Numbered from the stretch's first letter, positions 1 through 10,708 are shown. The stretch is DNA of 42,797 bases from an uncultured Flavobacteriales bacterium (GCA_938009745.1 CALLII010000031.1:1-42797), one strand, 5' to 3'. Notes: generated by a model not told the origin, from the sequence alone. Translations and numbers: made by a program.

Positions 1-981
<981 letters not shown>

Positions 982-1004
982 TTCTGAACCCAAAAGAACT
1001 TATT

Positions 1005-1241
1005 ATGTTATTAGACATTATCACACCAGACACACAACTTTACTCAGGAGAAGTAACTTCAATTACTTTACCAGGGATTGATGGTGATTTGGGAATTTTA
1101 AATAATCACGCACCACTGATTACTAGCTTAAAGAAAGGAACTATCTCTATCATTAAAGAAACTGGTGAAAACGAGTCTTTCGAAACTAATGGAGGAATAG
1201 TTGAAGTGTTGAATAACAAAGTGATTGTATTAGCAGAATAA
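1005..1241 (+). CDS. atpC: ATP synthase F1 subunit epsilon, short form
   Basis: This 78-residue protein matches the N-terminal beta-sandwich of the epsilon subunit, which sits on the central stalk of F1. Diagnostic segments are LDIITPDTQLYSGEV, LPGIDGDLGILNNHAPLI and the closing NNKVIVLAE. Classical epsilon subunits are about 130-140 residues and end in two regulatory alpha-helices. Those helices are completely absent here, and the stop falls right after the sandwich. Short epsilon subunits are usual in Bacteroidota (recollection), so this is probably not a truncation. It implies that helix-mediated inhibition of ATP hydrolysis does not operate through this subunit. The gene sits 23 nt after atpD and is followed by a strong terminator, so it closes the operon. 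Confidence 0.95.
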   Translation: MLLDIITPDTQLYSGEVTSITLPGIDGDLGILNNHAPLITSLKKGTISIIKETGENESFETNGGIVEVLNNKVIVLAE

Positions 1242-1265
1242 ACATTAAAAAACTATAAAATTAAA

Positions 1266-1297
1266 GTCCGATTAAGATTTCTTAATCGGGCTTTTTT
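1266..1297 (+). terminator. Rho-independent terminator of atpDC
   Basis: An 11-bp stem (GTCCGATTAAG / CTTAATCGGGC, one G-T wobble) with an ATTT loop is followed directly by TTTTTT. It lies 25 nt after the atpC stop and ends the operon before the oppositely oriented acetyltransferase gene. Confidence 0.92.
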
Positions 1298-1327
1298 ATT
1301 TTGCTAAACTTATTTAATTAGTTCAAA

Positions 1328-1849
1328 TCATTTTAGTAGTCCATATCTATAATCATCATGATACTCACCAAGTTTAAAAATAGCTTGTTTAAAGACTCCT
1401 TCTTTTTCAAATCCACACTTTTCTAGCACTCGCATAGAACCAATATTAAAGTCCATTACACTGCCTATAATTCGGTTTATATCTAGATTTTGAAACCCAT
1501 AGTTGCACATTAATGAAACTCCCTGGGTAGCGATTCCATTTCCCCAATATTCTTCTCCAATAAAATAGCCGATTTCAACTGATTTTCGTTCTAATCCAGT
1601 CTGGAAATGAAGCCCAATATTCCCTACAAAAGTACCTTTCCAATAAATGCCGAAAATATGTCCGATTTTTTGTTCATGCGCTTTCGCTATAAATTCTAGT
1701 GCTTTTTCATGAGTATATGGGTTTGGAAAATTATCACTTACGCATTTAAATACATTAGGATTATCTCCAAGTCGAGCCATCTCTTTTGCAATGTTATTAG
1801 TTAACTCACAAAGCTCAATATCTCCTTTATGTATGATTACTTTTTTCAT
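1328..1849 (-). CDS. GNAT family N-acetyltransferase (RimJ/RimL type)
   Basis: This is a 173-residue single-domain acetyltransferase that would transfer acetyl from acetyl-CoA to an amine. The substrate is unknown; RimJ/RimL-like proteins often modify protein N-termini or small molecules. The evidence is the GNAT core in the second half: VEIGYFIGEEYWGNGIAT contains the beta4 strand and the pyrophosphate-binding loop (E.YWGNGIAT in place of the Q/RxxGxG form). It is followed by NINRIIGS-like and N.GSMRVLEKCGFEKEG, the usual helix and beta-bulge of the RimJ/L (Acetyltransf_3) group. Its ATG overlaps the TGA of the upstream protease gene (ATGA), so the two genes are co-transcribed and probably translationally coupled. 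The pairing of a cytosolic enzyme with a secreted protease has no obvious functional logic. Confidence 0.9.
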   Translation of the reverse strand: MKKVIIHKGDIELCELTNNIAKEMARLGDNPNVFKCVSDNFPNPYTHEKALEFIAKAHEQKIGHIFGIYWKGTFVGNIGLHFQTGLERKSVEIGYFIGEEYWGNGIATQGVSLMCNYGFQNLDINRIIGSVMDFNIGSMRVLEKCGFEKEGVFKQAIFKLGEYHDDYRYGLLK

Positions 1850-3459
1850 TGCTTAACCAACTTTTTACTAGAAACTCTCCCATCATCAGATTGAACTCTA
1901 ACAAGGTAAATTCCTTTTGGTAAACCGATTAAGTTAATTTCGTAAAAAGTATTCATTTGATCGGGAGAAATAGATTTAACCATCTTTCCATCTAGTTGAA
2001 TAATGGAAATTGATTCAATAATTTCGGTAGTACTTACTGTAATAAAATCATTTGTTGGATTTGGGTAAATAGAAAATTTAAGGCCTATAACCAATTCATT
2101 TATTCCTAAAGCAATCGAATCTAATTCAGCAAGCTCAGAGTCAATTTTACAACTATTTGGTATTCCCCAACCATAAATATTATCTGGATTTGATGCTCTG
2201 TCGGAATTGTTTCTTACTGCATCCATAATTTCAAAACTCGATCGATTTGGGTGGGCTTGTTTTAGGCAAGCTACCATTCCAGTCATAAGTGGAGTGGCAA
2301 ATGAAGTTCCGTTACCAAACCTAGCTGTATCATCCAGCCCTACAAACCAGCACCCTTGTCCAATAGTCACCACATCTGGTTTTATTCTTCCATCAGAAGT
2401 TGGTCCTTCGGAGGAAAAGCCTGCTCTAGTACTATCATATTTTATTGCACCAACACAAAGTACACTGTCAGCATCACAAGGCGAAGAAAGTGTTCCTGCT
2501 CCGCTTCCACTATTCCCAGCAGCTACTGAAATGATGATTCCTTTTCGCTTAGCAATATTTACTCCTTGTACAGCAATGGTTGTACTCCCGTTCATGTCGT
2601 TATAGGAATAGCTTACTTGCAGTGTGTCGAAGTTTCTGTACCCTAAGGAAATACTACAAATATCCGCCCCAATAGAATCTGCTCTTTCTAGTCCTAGAAT
2701 CAAATTAAATTCTTCTACATTTCGTTCAAATCGTCCAATTTCAGTTAAGTAAAAAGCATAATCTGCTTTGGGTGCTGCACCCAAGTAATTACTGTCGAGT
2801 TGGGCAGCAATAACAGAGGAAACAACTGTTCCATGAGAGTTTTTGTGGTAAACATAGCTTGTATTATCCTCAAAATCCCAAGTGTCAATTATTCTTCCAT
2901 CATTTCGTAGAGATTCAAATGCTTTCATTGAATCTAATTCGGGGAAACCTGCATCTAAAACTGCTATTAACACTCCTGTTCCATCCAATCCGTTATCATG
3001 CAAACAAGATATAGTTTTGGTTATTTCCAATTGTTCAAAGGCATTTCCGTAACTTGAGCTATCCGAAGTTGAAACTGTAGAGTTAGTTTCTAAAGTTGCT
3101 AATTCGCCTCTTTGTTGAGGATTTATTACAATAATCTTATCAATAAATTCAAATCTATTAACCAATTCAGTCTCGTTTAGTTTTGATGAAAACTGAACTG
3201 CATTTAACCACCTTGAAGTATTAATTAATTCACCCTCTTTTTTTAATTCAGATAAATAAGAGTTTGAAACGGGAAGATCATAAAAGTCATAACCAAAATC
3301 AGATTTTTGAATTTGAGCTCTAGGAGAAAAAAGAGCAGTTAACTCAGGTTGAGTTAGCTTTTCTTTGCCTTTAAGGAAAATAATATATTCGTTAGATTGT
3401 CCCATTAATAAGAAGGGAAAAAGCGATAAAAAGAGTAATAAAATGCGCGTAATTTTCAT
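1846..3459 (-). CDS. Secreted S8 (subtilisin-like) serine protease with T9SS sorting domain
   Basis: This is a predicted secreted or cell-surface endopeptidase. I place the start at the internal ATG (MKITRILLLFLSLFPFLLMGQS), giving a clean signal peptide ending near MGQS and a protein of 537 residues. The track's longer start adds eight residues in front. All three parts of the subtilase triad are present: Asp in VLIAVLDAGFP (about residue 170), His in KNSHGTVVSSVIA (about 210) and Ser in GNGTSFATPLMTG (about 385). The oxyanion-hole Asn region reads IISVAAGNSGSG. The last 80 or so residues are a type A T9SS C-terminal domain (IYPNPTNDFI ... GIYLVRVQSDDG ... KKLVKQ). This implies Sec export followed by T9SS passage across the outer membrane. 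The region between signal peptide and catalytic domain looks like a propeptide. It is the first gene of a two-gene operon with the GNAT gene and is divergent from rfbC. Confidence 0.93.
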   Translation of the reverse strand: MKITRILLLFLSLFPFLLMGQSNEYIIFLKGKEKLTQPELTALFSPRAQIQKSDFGYDFYDLPVSNSYLSELKKEGELINTSRWLNAVQFSSKLNETELVNRFEFIDKIIVINPQQRGELATLETNSTVSTSDSSSYGNAFEQLEITKTISCLHDNGLDGTGVLIAVLDAGFPELDSMKAFESLRNDGRIIDTWDFEDNTSYVYHKNSHGTVVSSVIAAQLDSNYLGAAPKADYAFYLTEIGRFERNVEEFNLILGLERADSIGADICSISLGYRNFDTLQVSYSYNDMNGSTTIAVQGVNIAKRKGIIISVAAGNSGSGAGTLSSPCDADSVLCVGAIKYDSTRAGFSSEGPTSDGRIKPDVVTIGQGCWFVGLDDTARFGNGTSFATPLMTGMVACLKQAHPNRSSFEIMDAVRNNSDRASNPDNIYGWGIPNSCKIDSELAELDSIALGINELVIGLKFSIYPNPTNDFITVSTTEIIESISIIQLDGKMVKSISPDQMNTFYEINLIGLPKGIYLVRVQSDDGRVSSKKLVKQ

Positions 3460-3517
3460 AACAAAACTATAACTGGTATTCACTAGTGAAGATACAAAAT
3501 GCTAGTTACAATATGTG

Positions 3518-3525
3518 TATATTTG
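3518..3525 (+). promoter_or_regulatory. Possible -7 element for rfbC
   Basis: TATATTTG is an exact match to the Bacteroidota -7 consensus TAnnTTTG and lies 15 nt before the chosen rfbC ATG. No good -33 TTG sits at the expected distance, so this call rests on one element only. It also argues that the longer ORF start at 3499 is not used. Confidence 0.4.
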
Positions 3526-3540
3526 CAAAATTGGAAAAAT

Positions 3541-4086
3541 ATGAAGGCAATTAAGACTAAAATAAAAGATTTATTAATTCTTGAACCAGCTGTTTTTGGT
3601 GACGAAAGAGGTTATTTCTACGAATCGTTTAATAAAGATTTATTCAATAAATTGGCAGGTAAAGAAGTGAATTTTGTTCAAGACAATCAATCTATGTCTG
3701 GAGCTAATATTGTTAGAGGACTTCATTTCCAGAATCCTCCATTTGCTCAAGGAAAATTAGTAAGAGTAATAAAAGGTGAAGTGATAGATGTAGCTGTAGA
3801 TATCCGTAAAGATTCTCCTACTTATGGTGAACACGTTTCTGTAAGATTATCTGAAGAAAACAAGTTGATGTTTTGGGTTCCTGAAGGATTTGCACATGGT
3901 TTTTCTAGTTTAAAAGAAGGAACTATTTTTTCTTATAAATGCACTAATTATTACAATAAAGAATCTGAAGGAAGTTTGGCTTGGGATGATTCCGATTTAG
4001 GGATTAACTGGGAAGTAGAAAATCCTATTATTTCTGAAAAGGACAAAAATTCAGATAGTTTCAATCAATTTAAATCTCAATTCTAA
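3541..4086 (+). CDS. rfbC: dTDP-4-dehydrorhamnose 3,5-epimerase
   Basis: This RmlC/RfbC cupin enzyme epimerises dTDP-4-keto-6-deoxyglucose at C3 and C5 to give dTDP-4-keto-L-rhamnose, third step of dTDP-L-rhamnose synthesis for surface polysaccharide. I start it at the ATG giving MKAIKTKIKDLLILEP, which makes 181 residues, the normal family size. The track start 14 codons upstream would place the -7 element inside the gene. Visible motifs are ERGYFYESFN (substrate binding), RGLHFQNPP with catalytic His62, the cupin strand VIDVAVDIRKDSPTYG, WVPEGFAHGF, and SYKCTNYYN with the conserved Tyr132. No rfbA, rfbB or rfbD lies next to it; the gene heads a tight cluster with a lytic transglycosylase and uvrA. 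The stop TAA shares one base with the next ATG. Confidence 0.95.
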   Translation: MKAIKTKIKDLLILEPAVFGDERGYFYESFNKDLFNKLAGKEVNFVQDNQSMSGANIVRGLHFQNPPFAQGKLVRVIKGEVIDVAVDIRKDSPTYGEHVSVRLSEENKLMFWVPEGFAHGFSSLKEGTIFSYKCTNYYNKESEGSLAWDDSDLGINWEVENPIISEKDKNSDSFNQFKSQF

Positions 4087-5204
4087 TGAAGGCTTTCATA
4101 TACATATTGTCATTAAGTATTTGTTTGATAGCCTTTTCGTGTAATCAAAACAAAGCCAAAACCGACCCAAGAATTGAAAACATGTCTAAGGGTGATTCAG
4201 AAGAATCAATTAAAGATTATCAGGATTATATCAATAGTAAATATCAAGTTTTTGCTATTCCATTACCTAAAAAATTAAAGTTTGCTGATGAATTAGTTCC
4301 ATTAGAAAACTTAATGGTTAGAGAGAATTTAGATCGCGAAATATTGGTTAATACTTATTGGCATTCCAATACTTTTTTGCTTCAAAAAAGAGCGAATAGA
4401 TGGTTTCCTATTATCGAAAAGGTTCTTAAAAAGAACAAAATGCCAGATGATTTAAAATACTTAGCGCTTATAGAAAGCGGATTAGATAATGTTGTGTCTC
4501 CAGCAGGAGCAGCAGGGTTTTGGCAATTTATGAAGCCTACAGCTAAAGGGTACGATTTGGAAATTAATAGCTTTGTTGATGAACGTTATAATCTTGAGAA
4601 ATCAACTGAAGCGGCATGTAAATATTTAAAAGCTGCCTACAAACAATTTGGTTCCTGGTCTCTTGCAGCAGCTTCTTATAACATGGGAAGAGGAGGTGTA
4701 AACAACCAACTTAACAAGCAAAAGGTTGATAGCTATTATGAGCTTTATTTAAATAAAGAAACATCAAGGTATGTGTATAGAATTTTAGCAGCAAAGCTAA
4801 TTTTATCTAATTCTAATGATTTTGGGTTCCAAATAAGAAAATCGGAATTGTATTATCCATACAATACTTACTCAATAACTATTGATTCATCAATATCGGA
4901 TTTAGCTCAGTTTGCCATTGATAATGGAACAAATTATGCTACAATGCGCCATCTTAATCCTTGGTTAAGAGGATATGAATTACCTAATCCTATTGGAAAA
5001 AAGTATTCAATTAAATTTCCTAAAGGAGATTTTCATGTGGAAGAGTTTATTGAAGAAGACTCTGTTTTTATGGATTCAGATGAAGAGATTGAAGAAGTAG
5101 AAGATTCAGTTAAGCTGAAATTAGATTCTATTCCTAAGGAGGTAAAGAAGATAGATTCTGTAAAGTCGCAAACAAATATTAAAGAAGTAAAACCAACTAA
5201 ATAA
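4086..5204 (+). CDS. Lipoprotein lytic murein transglycosylase (MltD/Slt type)
   Basis: This 372-residue protein is predicted to cleave peptidoglycan between MurNAc and GlcNAc, forming 1,6-anhydro ends, from a lipid-anchored position facing the periplasm. A lipoprotein signal is visible: hydrophobic [13 protein letters not shown] with lipid-attachment Cys19. The SLT domain spans about residues 105-215. It includes [11 protein letters not shown] (catalytic Glu130), [16 protein letters not shown] and the motif [12 protein letters not shown] typical of MltD-like enzymes. Residues about 263-310 ([20 protein letters not shown] ... LNPWLRG) resemble a single degenerate LysM. The tail after that is acidic, then lysine-rich, with low complexity. 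Its ATG overlaps the rfbC stop by one base, and uvrA starts at the next base after its stop. Operon membership is clear but the functional link to UvrA is not. Confidence 0.9.
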   Translation: MKAFIYILSLSICLIAFSCNQNKAKTDPRIENMSKGDSEESIKDYQDYINSKYQVFAIPLPKKLKFADELVPLENLMVRENLDREILVNTYWHSNTFLLQKRANRWFPIIEKVLKKNKMPDDLKYLALIESGLDNVVSPAGAAGFWQFMKPTAKGYDLEINSFVDERYNLEKSTEAACKYLKAAYKQFGSWSLAAASYNMGRGGVNNQLNKQKVDSYYELYLNKETSRYVYRILAAKLILSNSNDFGFQIRKSELYYPYNTYSITIDSSISDLAQFAIDNGTNYATMRHLNPWLRGYELPNPIGKKYSIKFPKGDFHVEEFIEEDSVFMDSDEEIEEVEDSVKLKLDSIPKEVKKIDSVKSQTNIKEVKPTK

Positions 5205-8021
5205 ATGGAAAACCAAACGGAATTTCTCGAAGTATATGGAGCTCGTGTCCATAACCTCAAAAACATAGATATTAAAATTCCTAGGGATAAATTAGTTGTA
5301 ATTACTGGATTAAGTGGTAGTGGAAAATCATCTTTGGCTTTCCAAACCATTTATGCCGAAGGGCAAAGAAGGTATATTGAAACTTTTTCTTCTTATGCTC
5401 GGCAGTTTTTAGGAAACTTAGAAAGACCAGACGTAGATAAAATTACTGGATTAAGCCCAGTAATTTCTATTGAGCAAAAAACAGTAAATAAAAATCCTCG
5501 ATCTACAGTTGGAACAATTACTGAAATTTATGATTTCTTAAGATTGTTTTATTCTAGAGTAGGAGAAGGTTACTCGTTCAATACTGGCGAAAAAATGGTG
5601 AAGTACACCAATGACCAGATTATAGAAAAAATAACCAATGATTATATTGGTAAAAAAGTGATGTTGCTTTCGCCAATTGTAAGAGGAAGAAAAGGACATT
5701 ACAAAGAACTTTTTGTAAAGATTAAAAGGCAAGGATTTATCCGTGCAAAAGTAGATGGAGAAATAATAGATTTGATAGAAGAAGTGAAGCTGGATAGGTA
5801 TAAAATTCACGACATTGATATTGTAGTCGATAGATTAGATGTAAATGCCGAAGCAGAAAATAGACTGAAACAATCGATTGAAACTGCTTTTAAATTTGGT
5901 AAAGGAACTTTATCTGTTCAGGATTTTGAGACAGGAGATGTAAAGTTTTTTAGTAAGTCACTAATGTGTCCTACAACAGGAATCGCTTACGAAGAACCAG
6001 AACCAAACTTCTTTTCATTTAATTCGCCTTATGGTGCTTGTCCTAGTTGTAGAGGTTTAGGAACTGTTCTTGAAATTGACAGTAAAAAAATCATACCTGA
6101 TGATTCACTATCTGTAAAAAAAGGAGGTTTTGCTCCACTTGGAAAATACAGCCAAAACTGGATTTTTAGACAAGTAGAAGCTTTATTGGAAATGGAAGGT
6201 TTTACAGTAAATACTCCTCTTAAAGAAGTTTCGGATGATGTTATTAATGAAGTTCTTTATGGAACTAATAAGCAGTTTAAATTAAAGAATCAAACGGGAA
6301 TTAATGAGAACTCTTCTGGTTTTGAAGGGATTATCAATTTTATTTCTAGATACCAAGAAGATTCATCTAGTTCATTACAAAACTGGGCTAAATCATTCAT
6401 GAACAGAATAAATTGTTCTTCTTGTGAAGGTACTAGATTAAAAAAGGAAGCGCTTTATTTTAAAATAAACGAAAAAAACATATTTGAATTAGCTGATATG
6501 GATATTGCTGATTTAGTTGTTTGGTTCGAGGATATTGAAAAGGATTTAAATAAAAAGCAGCTTAAAATTGGGCAAGAGATAATTAAGGAAATCCGAACGA
6601 GATTAAGCTTTTTGATAGAGGTTGGATTGGGATATTTAACTCTTAACAGAACTTCTAGCACTTTATCTGGAGGGGAAGCACAAAGAATAAGGCTTGCCAC
6701 ACAAATTGGAACTGAGCTTACAGGAGTTTTATACATTTTGGATGAGCCAAGTATTGGTTTGCATCAAAGAGATAACGATAGATTAATACAGTCTCTAAAA
6801 AAATTAAGAGATGTAGGCAACTCAGTTATTGTTGTGGAGCACGACAAAGACATGATGATGGAGTGTGATTATCTTATTGACATTGGCCCAGGAGCTGGTG
6901 TGAAAGGAGGTAATATTCTGGTAGCTACAGAACCCAGTAATTTGGCCAATGTATCGTCTAGCACAACTGATTATCTTAAGGATTTAAAAGAAATTGAAAT
7001 CCCTAAAGAGAGGAGAAAGAACTACGACAAAGAACTTGTTTTAAAGGGTGCAACAGGAAACAACCTGAAGAATGTTACAATTAAAATTCCGTTACAAAAC
7101 ATGGTGTGTGTAACAGGGGTTTCGGGTAGTGGAAAATCGAGTTTGATAAACCAAACTTTATACCCAATTCTTAATGAATACATCTATAATGGAGTTAAAA
7201 AACCATTGCCATACAAAAAGATAGAAGGACTTGAGCACATTGATAAAGTAATAGAAATAGATCAGTCTCCAATTGGTAGAACTCCAAGATCTAACCCTGC
7301 AACTTACACGAATGTTTTTGGAGAAATTCGTTCGCTTTTTGCCGAAATGAATGAATCTAAAATTAGAGGATATAAAGCAGGAAGATTTTCTTTTAATGTA
7401 AAGGGAGGAAGATGCGAAGAGTGTAGAGGAGGAGGAGTAAAAACTATTGAAATGAACTTCTTGCCAGATGTTCATGTGCAATGTGATGTGTGTAACGGAA
7501 AACGATATAACAGAGAAACTTTGGAAGTGAAATACAGAGGAAAATCTATTAATGATGTGCTGTCAATGTCTATTGAAGAAGCTGTAAAATTCTTTGTAAA
7601 TATCCCTAAGATTCACAAGAAACTGGATACATTACAATCTGTTGGATTAGGATATTTAACTCTTGGTCAGCCTTCTACGACCTTAAGTGGAGGAGAGGCT
7701 CAAAGAGTAAAATTAGCAACCGAATTATCTAAAAAAGATACTGGAAATACGTTTTATATTTTAGATGAACCAACAACAGGACTTCATTTCGAAGACATTC
7801 AATTACTACTAAATGTATTGAATAGATTGGTAGATAATGGAAATACAGTATTGGTAATTGAGCATAATATGGACGTAATAAAAAGTTCAGATTATATTAT
7901 TGATATTGGCCCTGAAGGTGGAAGTAAAGGAGGAGAATTACTTTTTGCTGGAACACCAGAAGACTTGGTAAAAGTGAAAAAATCACATACTGGAAAGTAT
8001 TTAAAAAAGGAACTTAAGTAA
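5205..8021 (+). CDS. uvrA: Excinuclease ABC subunit UvrA
   Basis: UvrA is the damage-sensing ABC-type ATPase of nucleotide excision repair; as a dimer it loads UvrB at DNA lesions. At 938 residues it has the usual length. Two nucleotide-binding modules are visible. The first has Walker [10 protein letters not shown] at 35-43, signature [15 protein letters not shown] and Walker [12 protein letters not shown]. The second has [26 protein letters not shown] and [11 protein letters not shown]. The C-terminal zinc module is complete ([10 protein letters not shown] ... [12 protein letters not shown]), and its DNA-contacting flexible loop follows. In the N-terminal zinc module the first pair reads CPTT instead of CxxC, while the second pair CPSC is intact. 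The gene starts immediately after the transglycosylase stop and ends at a strong hairpin terminator, so it is last in the rfbC operon. No uvrB or uvrC is nearby. Confidence 0.98.
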   Translation: MENQTEFLEVYGARVHNLKNIDIKIPRDKLVVITGLSGSGKSSLAFQTIYAEGQRRYIETFSSYARQFLGNLERPDVDKITGLSPVISIEQKTVNKNPRSTVGTITEIYDFLRLFYSRVGEGYSFNTGEKMVKYTNDQIIEKITNDYIGKKVMLLSPIVRGRKGHYKELFVKIKRQGFIRAKVDGEIIDLIEEVKLDRYKIHDIDIVVDRLDVNAEAENRLKQSIETAFKFGKGTLSVQDFETGDVKFFSKSLMCPTTGIAYEEPEPNFFSFNSPYGACPSCRGLGTVLEIDSKKIIPDDSLSVKKGGFAPLGKYSQNWIFRQVEALLEMEGFTVNTPLKEVSDDVINEVLYGTNKQFKLKNQTGINENSSGFEGIINFISRYQEDSSSSLQNWAKSFMNRINCSSCEGTRLKKEALYFKINEKNIFELADMDIADLVVWFEDIEKDLNKKQLKIGQEIIKEIRTRLSFLIEVGLGYLTLNRTSSTLSGGEAQRIRLATQIGTELTGVLYILDEPSIGLHQRDNDRLIQSLKKLRDVGNSVIVVEHDKDMMMECDYLIDIGPGAGVKGGNILVATEPSNLANVSSSTTDYLKDLKEIEIPKERRKNYDKELVLKGATGNNLKNVTIKIPLQNMVCVTGVSGSGKSSLINQTLYPILNEYIYNGVKKPLPYKKIEGLEHIDKVIEIDQSPIGRTPRSNPATYTNVFGEIRSLFAEMNESKIRGYKAGRFSFNVKGGRCEECRGGGVKTIEMNFLPDVHVQCDVCNGKRYNRETLEVKYRGKSINDVLSMSIEEAVKFFVNIPKIHKKLDTLQSVGLGYLTLGQPSTTLSGGEAQRVKLATELSKKDTGNTFYILDEPTTGLHFEDIQLLLNVLNRLVDNGNTVLVIEHNMDVIKSSDYIIDIGPEGGSKGGELLFAGTPEDLVKVKKSHTGKYLKKELK

Positions 8022-8026
8022 AGACC

Positions 8027-8058
8027 AAAAAAAGCGATTCGTAAGAATCGCTTTTTTT
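8027..8058. terminator. Bidirectional terminator between uvrA and aspS
   Basis: A perfect inverted repeat AAAAAAAGCGATTC / GAATCGCTTTTTTT surrounds a GTAA loop. It has A-runs on one side and T-runs on the other, so it can end transcription from uvrA on the plus strand and aspS on the minus strand. Confidence 0.93.
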
Positions 8059-8086
8059 ATGTTTATTTTTTTTGTCTTGATTAAGA

Positions 8087-9832
8087 CTATAAATTTAGTT
8101 TTAAACTCAACTCATCTAACTGAGCATCATCAACATTAGCCGGAGCATCAATCATTACATCTCTACCGCTATTATTTTTAGGGAAAGCAATGTAATCTCT
8201 TATTGATTCAGACCCTCCAAAAATGGAACAGATTCTATCGAATCCAAAAGCAATTCCTCCGTGTGGTGGCGCTCCGTATTCAAAAGCACTCATCAAGAAT
8301 CCAAACTGAGCTTCAGCTTCTTCTTTTGTAAATCCTAATAAATCAAACATTCTAGATTGTATTTCTCTGTCGTGTATTCTAATCGATCCTCCTCCAATCT
8401 CTACTCCATTTATTACTAAGTCATAAGCATTCGCTCTTACAGCTCCTGGGTTTGTGTTTAGTAATTCAAAATCTTCTTTCTTTGGTGAAGTAAACGGGTG
8501 GTGCATGGCATGAAATCTTTCGCTTTCTTCATCCCATTCCAATAATGGAAAATCAAGAACCCACAAAGGAGCAAATACTTTTCCGCCTCTCAATTCCATC
8601 ATGTCTCCCATATGTAACCTCAAGTCGTTCATTTGAGATTGCACCTTAGCGGTATCTCCAGATAAAACCATAATCAAATCTCCAGGTTTTGCTTCAGTGA
8701 TTTCAACCCATTTGGCTAATTCCTCTTGGTTGTAAAATTTATCTACAGATGATTTGAAAGTACCATCTTCATTTACTCTGCAATAAATTAATCCCATAGC
8801 ACCCACTTGTGGTGTTTTTACATAAGCCGTGATTTTATCAATTTGCTTTCTTGTTAAGGTATTTCCGCCTTCCACATTTATTGCAATAATATCTTCTGCT
8901 TCGTCAAATATTTTAAAATCTTTTCCTTTTACAGCTTCAGTAATGTAATTGAATTTCATTCCAAAACGAATATCAGGCTTATCCGAACCATAGTTCAACA
9001 TAGCATCTGCATAAGTCATTCTTTGTACTTCTGGCAATTCTACTTTTAGCACTTCAGTAAATAAATTCTTAATCAATCCTTCAAAAGTTTGTAAAATATC
9101 TTCTTGTTCTACAAAAGCCATTTCGCAATCAATCTGAGTAAACTCTGGTTGTCTGTCCGCTCTTAAATCTTCATCACGGAAACATTTTACAATTTGGAAA
9201 TACCTATCATAACCACTAACCATAAGTAATTGCTTAAAAGTTTGTGGCGATTGAGGAAGAGCATAAAACTGACCTTCGTTCATTCTACTAGGAACAACAA
9301 AATCTCTGGCTCCCTCTGGAGTGGATTTTATTAGAAATGGAGTTTCAATTTCAAGAAACTCCATGTTATTCATGTAATTTCTTGTAGCTAATCCTATTTT
9401 GTGTCTTAAAATTAAGTTTTCTTTTACAGGATTTCTTCTAAGGTCTAAATAACGGTATTTCATTCGTAATTCATCTCCACCATCCGTATTGTCTTCAATA
9501 GTAAATGGAGGAGTTTTAGAACTATTAAGTATTTCTAATTCAGTTACTTCTATTTCAATTTCGCCAGTAGGAATATTCTTATTTTTACTACTTCTTTCAG
9601 TAACTTTTCCTGTAATTTTTATTACAAATTCTCTACCAAGTTTTCTAGCTTGTTCGCACAATTCAGAGTTAGATTCTTCATTAAAAACTAATTGAGTAAT
9701 TCCATATCTGTCTCTGAGGTCAACAAAAGTCATTCCTCCTAAGTCACGAGATTTTTGAACCCATCCACAAAGAGTAACCTCTTTATTTATATCTTCAATT
9801 CTTAATTGTCCGTTAGTGTGCGATCTATACAT
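8087..9832 (-). CDS. aspS: Aspartyl-tRNA synthetase, bacterial type
   Basis: This class IIb synthetase charges tRNA-Asp with aspartate. It has 581 residues, close to the bacterial norm. In order: an N-terminal OB-fold anticodon-binding domain starting [11 protein letters not shown] and containing [20 protein letters not shown] (about 20-45); the catalytic core with motif 2 [20 protein letters not shown] (about 220-240); the inserted bacterial GAD domain (about 300-420); and motif 3 [15 protein letters not shown] near the C-terminus. The GAD insertion marks the bacterial family rather than the archaeal/eukaryotic one. Bacterial GAD-type enzymes may be discriminating or non-discriminating; gatB elsewhere in this window shows an amidotransferase exists, so misacylation repair is possible but not shown. 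The start is supported by a good promoter with an 18-nt leader. The SDR gene upstream has the same orientation but the promoter between them implies independent expression. Confidence 0.98.
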   Translation of the reverse strand: MYRSHTNGQLRIEDINKEVTLCGWVQKSRDLGGMTFVDLRDRYGITQLVFNEESNSELCEQARKLGREFVIKITGKVTERSSKNKNIPTGEIEIEVTELEILNSSKTPPFTIEDNTDGGDELRMKYRYLDLRRNPVKENLILRHKIGLATRNYMNNMEFLEIETPFLIKSTPEGARDFVVPSRMNEGQFYALPQSPQTFKQLLMVSGYDRYFQIVKCFRDEDLRADRQPEFTQIDCEMAFVEQEDILQTFEGLIKNLFTEVLKVELPEVQRMTYADAMLNYGSDKPDIRFGMKFNYITEAVKGKDFKIFDEAEDIIAINVEGGNTLTRKQIDKITAYVKTPQVGAMGLIYCRVNEDGTFKSSVDKFYNQEELAKWVEITEAKPGDLIMVLSGDTAKVQSQMNDLRLHMGDMMELRGGKVFAPLWVLDFPLLEWDEESERFHAMHHPFTSPKKEDFELLNTNPGAVRANAYDLVINGVEIGGGSIRIHDREIQSRMFDLLGFTKEEAEAQFGFLMSAFEYGAPPHGGIAFGFDRICSIFGGSESIRDYIAFPKNNSGRDVMIDAPANVDDAQLDELSLKLNL

Positions 9833-9856
9833 TATATAAGGTATTATTTAGAATCG

Positions 9857-9886
9857 CAAAGTTAGAAAACTATTAAGAAGAATCAA
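9857..9886 (-). promoter_or_regulatory. aspS promoter (Bacteroidota sigma-ABfr type)
   Basis: Read on the minus strand, TTG and TAACTTTG are separated by 19 nt, a full match to the TTG-N19/20-TAnnTTTG form. The expected transcription start leaves a leader of roughly 18 nt before the aspS ATG. Both elements lie in the gap between the SDR gene and aspS. Confidence 0.65.
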
Positions 9887-9902
9887 TCGTATTTAATCAA
9901 GA

Positions 9903-10679
9903 TTATAGACAAGGAGTTCTTCCTCCGTCTACAGGTAAGTTAATTCCATTAATATAGCTAGCTAGAGGAGAAGCTAAAAAACCAATAGCATTTGCAACTT
10001 CTTCTGGTTCCGCAATTCTGTTCATAGGAACTATACTTTCCATTCCTTTTTTAATTTCAGCAATAGATTTTCCAGTCTTTTGAGACTTAGCTTCAAATAT
10101 TTCATTTAGTCTACCAGTATTGGTTGCTCCTGGCAATACATTATTAACTGTAATATTGTATTGACCCAATTCATTAGCCATAGTTTTTGCCCAATTAGCT
10201 ACTGCACCTCTAATAGTATTAGATACACCAAGTCCATTTAATGGAGCTTTTACAGAAGTAGAAATAACATTTATAACTCTTCCATAAGGTTGGTTTTTCA
10301 TATTTGGTAACACAGCTTGCACTAATTTATGGTTAGCAATAAGATGTTGGTTAAATGTATTTATAAAGGCAACTGGGTCGGCTTCGGTTATTGGCCCACC
10401 AGCTGGTCCTCCAGTATTGTTCAATAAAATGTCAATTTTTATTGATTTTATTTGTGTACAAGCTTTTTCTAAAGAATCATCATTACTTAAATCTGCAATT
10501 AAGTATGAGTGAGTTTGTCCTTTAGTTGTATCTAACAACACCAAAGTCTTTTTAAGCTTTTCCTCATTCCTTGCCATTAATATCACATTGGCTCCAAGCT
10601 TTGCAAAGTTTATAGCAGATGCCATTCCTATTCCTCCTGTTGCTCCAGATGCTAATGCTGTCTTTCCTGATAAATTCAT
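9903..10679 (-). CDS. SDR family protein lacking the usual YxxxK active site
   Basis: This is a short-chain dehydrogenase/reductase fold protein of 258 residues if started at MNLSGKTALASGATGG. The track start 11 codons earlier overlaps the promoter-like element and adds a charged stretch atypical of the family. The Rossmann cofactor loop is present (ASGATGGIGMASA), as are ADLSNDDSL and the strand-4 motif as NNTGG rather than NNAG. The active site departs from the classical form. After the strand-5 serine (NVISTSVKAP), where YxxxK is expected, the sequence reads LGVSNTIRGA, so Tyr becomes Val or Leu and Lys becomes Arg. The C-terminal part is normal (ITVNNVLPGATNTGRL, substrate loop, INGINLPVDGGRTP). 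I recall a subgroup of SDR proteins with LSNxxR here. The enzymatic role and substrate cannot be stated. Confidence 0.88.
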   Translation of the reverse strand: MNLSGKTALASGATGGIGMASAINFAKLGANVILMARNEEKLKKTLVLLDTTKGQTHSYLIADLSNDDSLEKACTQIKSIKIDILLNNTGGPAGGPITEADPVAFINTFNQHLIANHKLVQAVLPNMKNQPYGRVINVISTSVKAPLNGLGVSNTIRGAVANWAKTMANELGQYNITVNNVLPGATNTGRLNEIFEAKSQKTGKSIAEIKKGMESIVPMNRIAEPEEVANAIGFLASPLASYINGINLPVDGGRTPCL

Positions 10680-10700
10680 GTAGTTTTTTTTAATTCGTTT

Positions 10701-10708
10701 CAAATATA
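10701..10708 (-). promoter_or_regulatory. Possible -7 element of the SDR gene
   Basis: On the minus strand TATATTTG matches TAnnTTTG exactly and lies 21 nt before the preferred ATG at 10679. No TTG is found at the usual -33 distance. It supports the shorter start. Confidence 0.4.

Noticed and set aside
2207-2605. 132-aa plus-strand ORF opposite the subtilase
   Set aside because: It is antisense to the catalytic domain, which has an intact triad; no independent evidence of coding.
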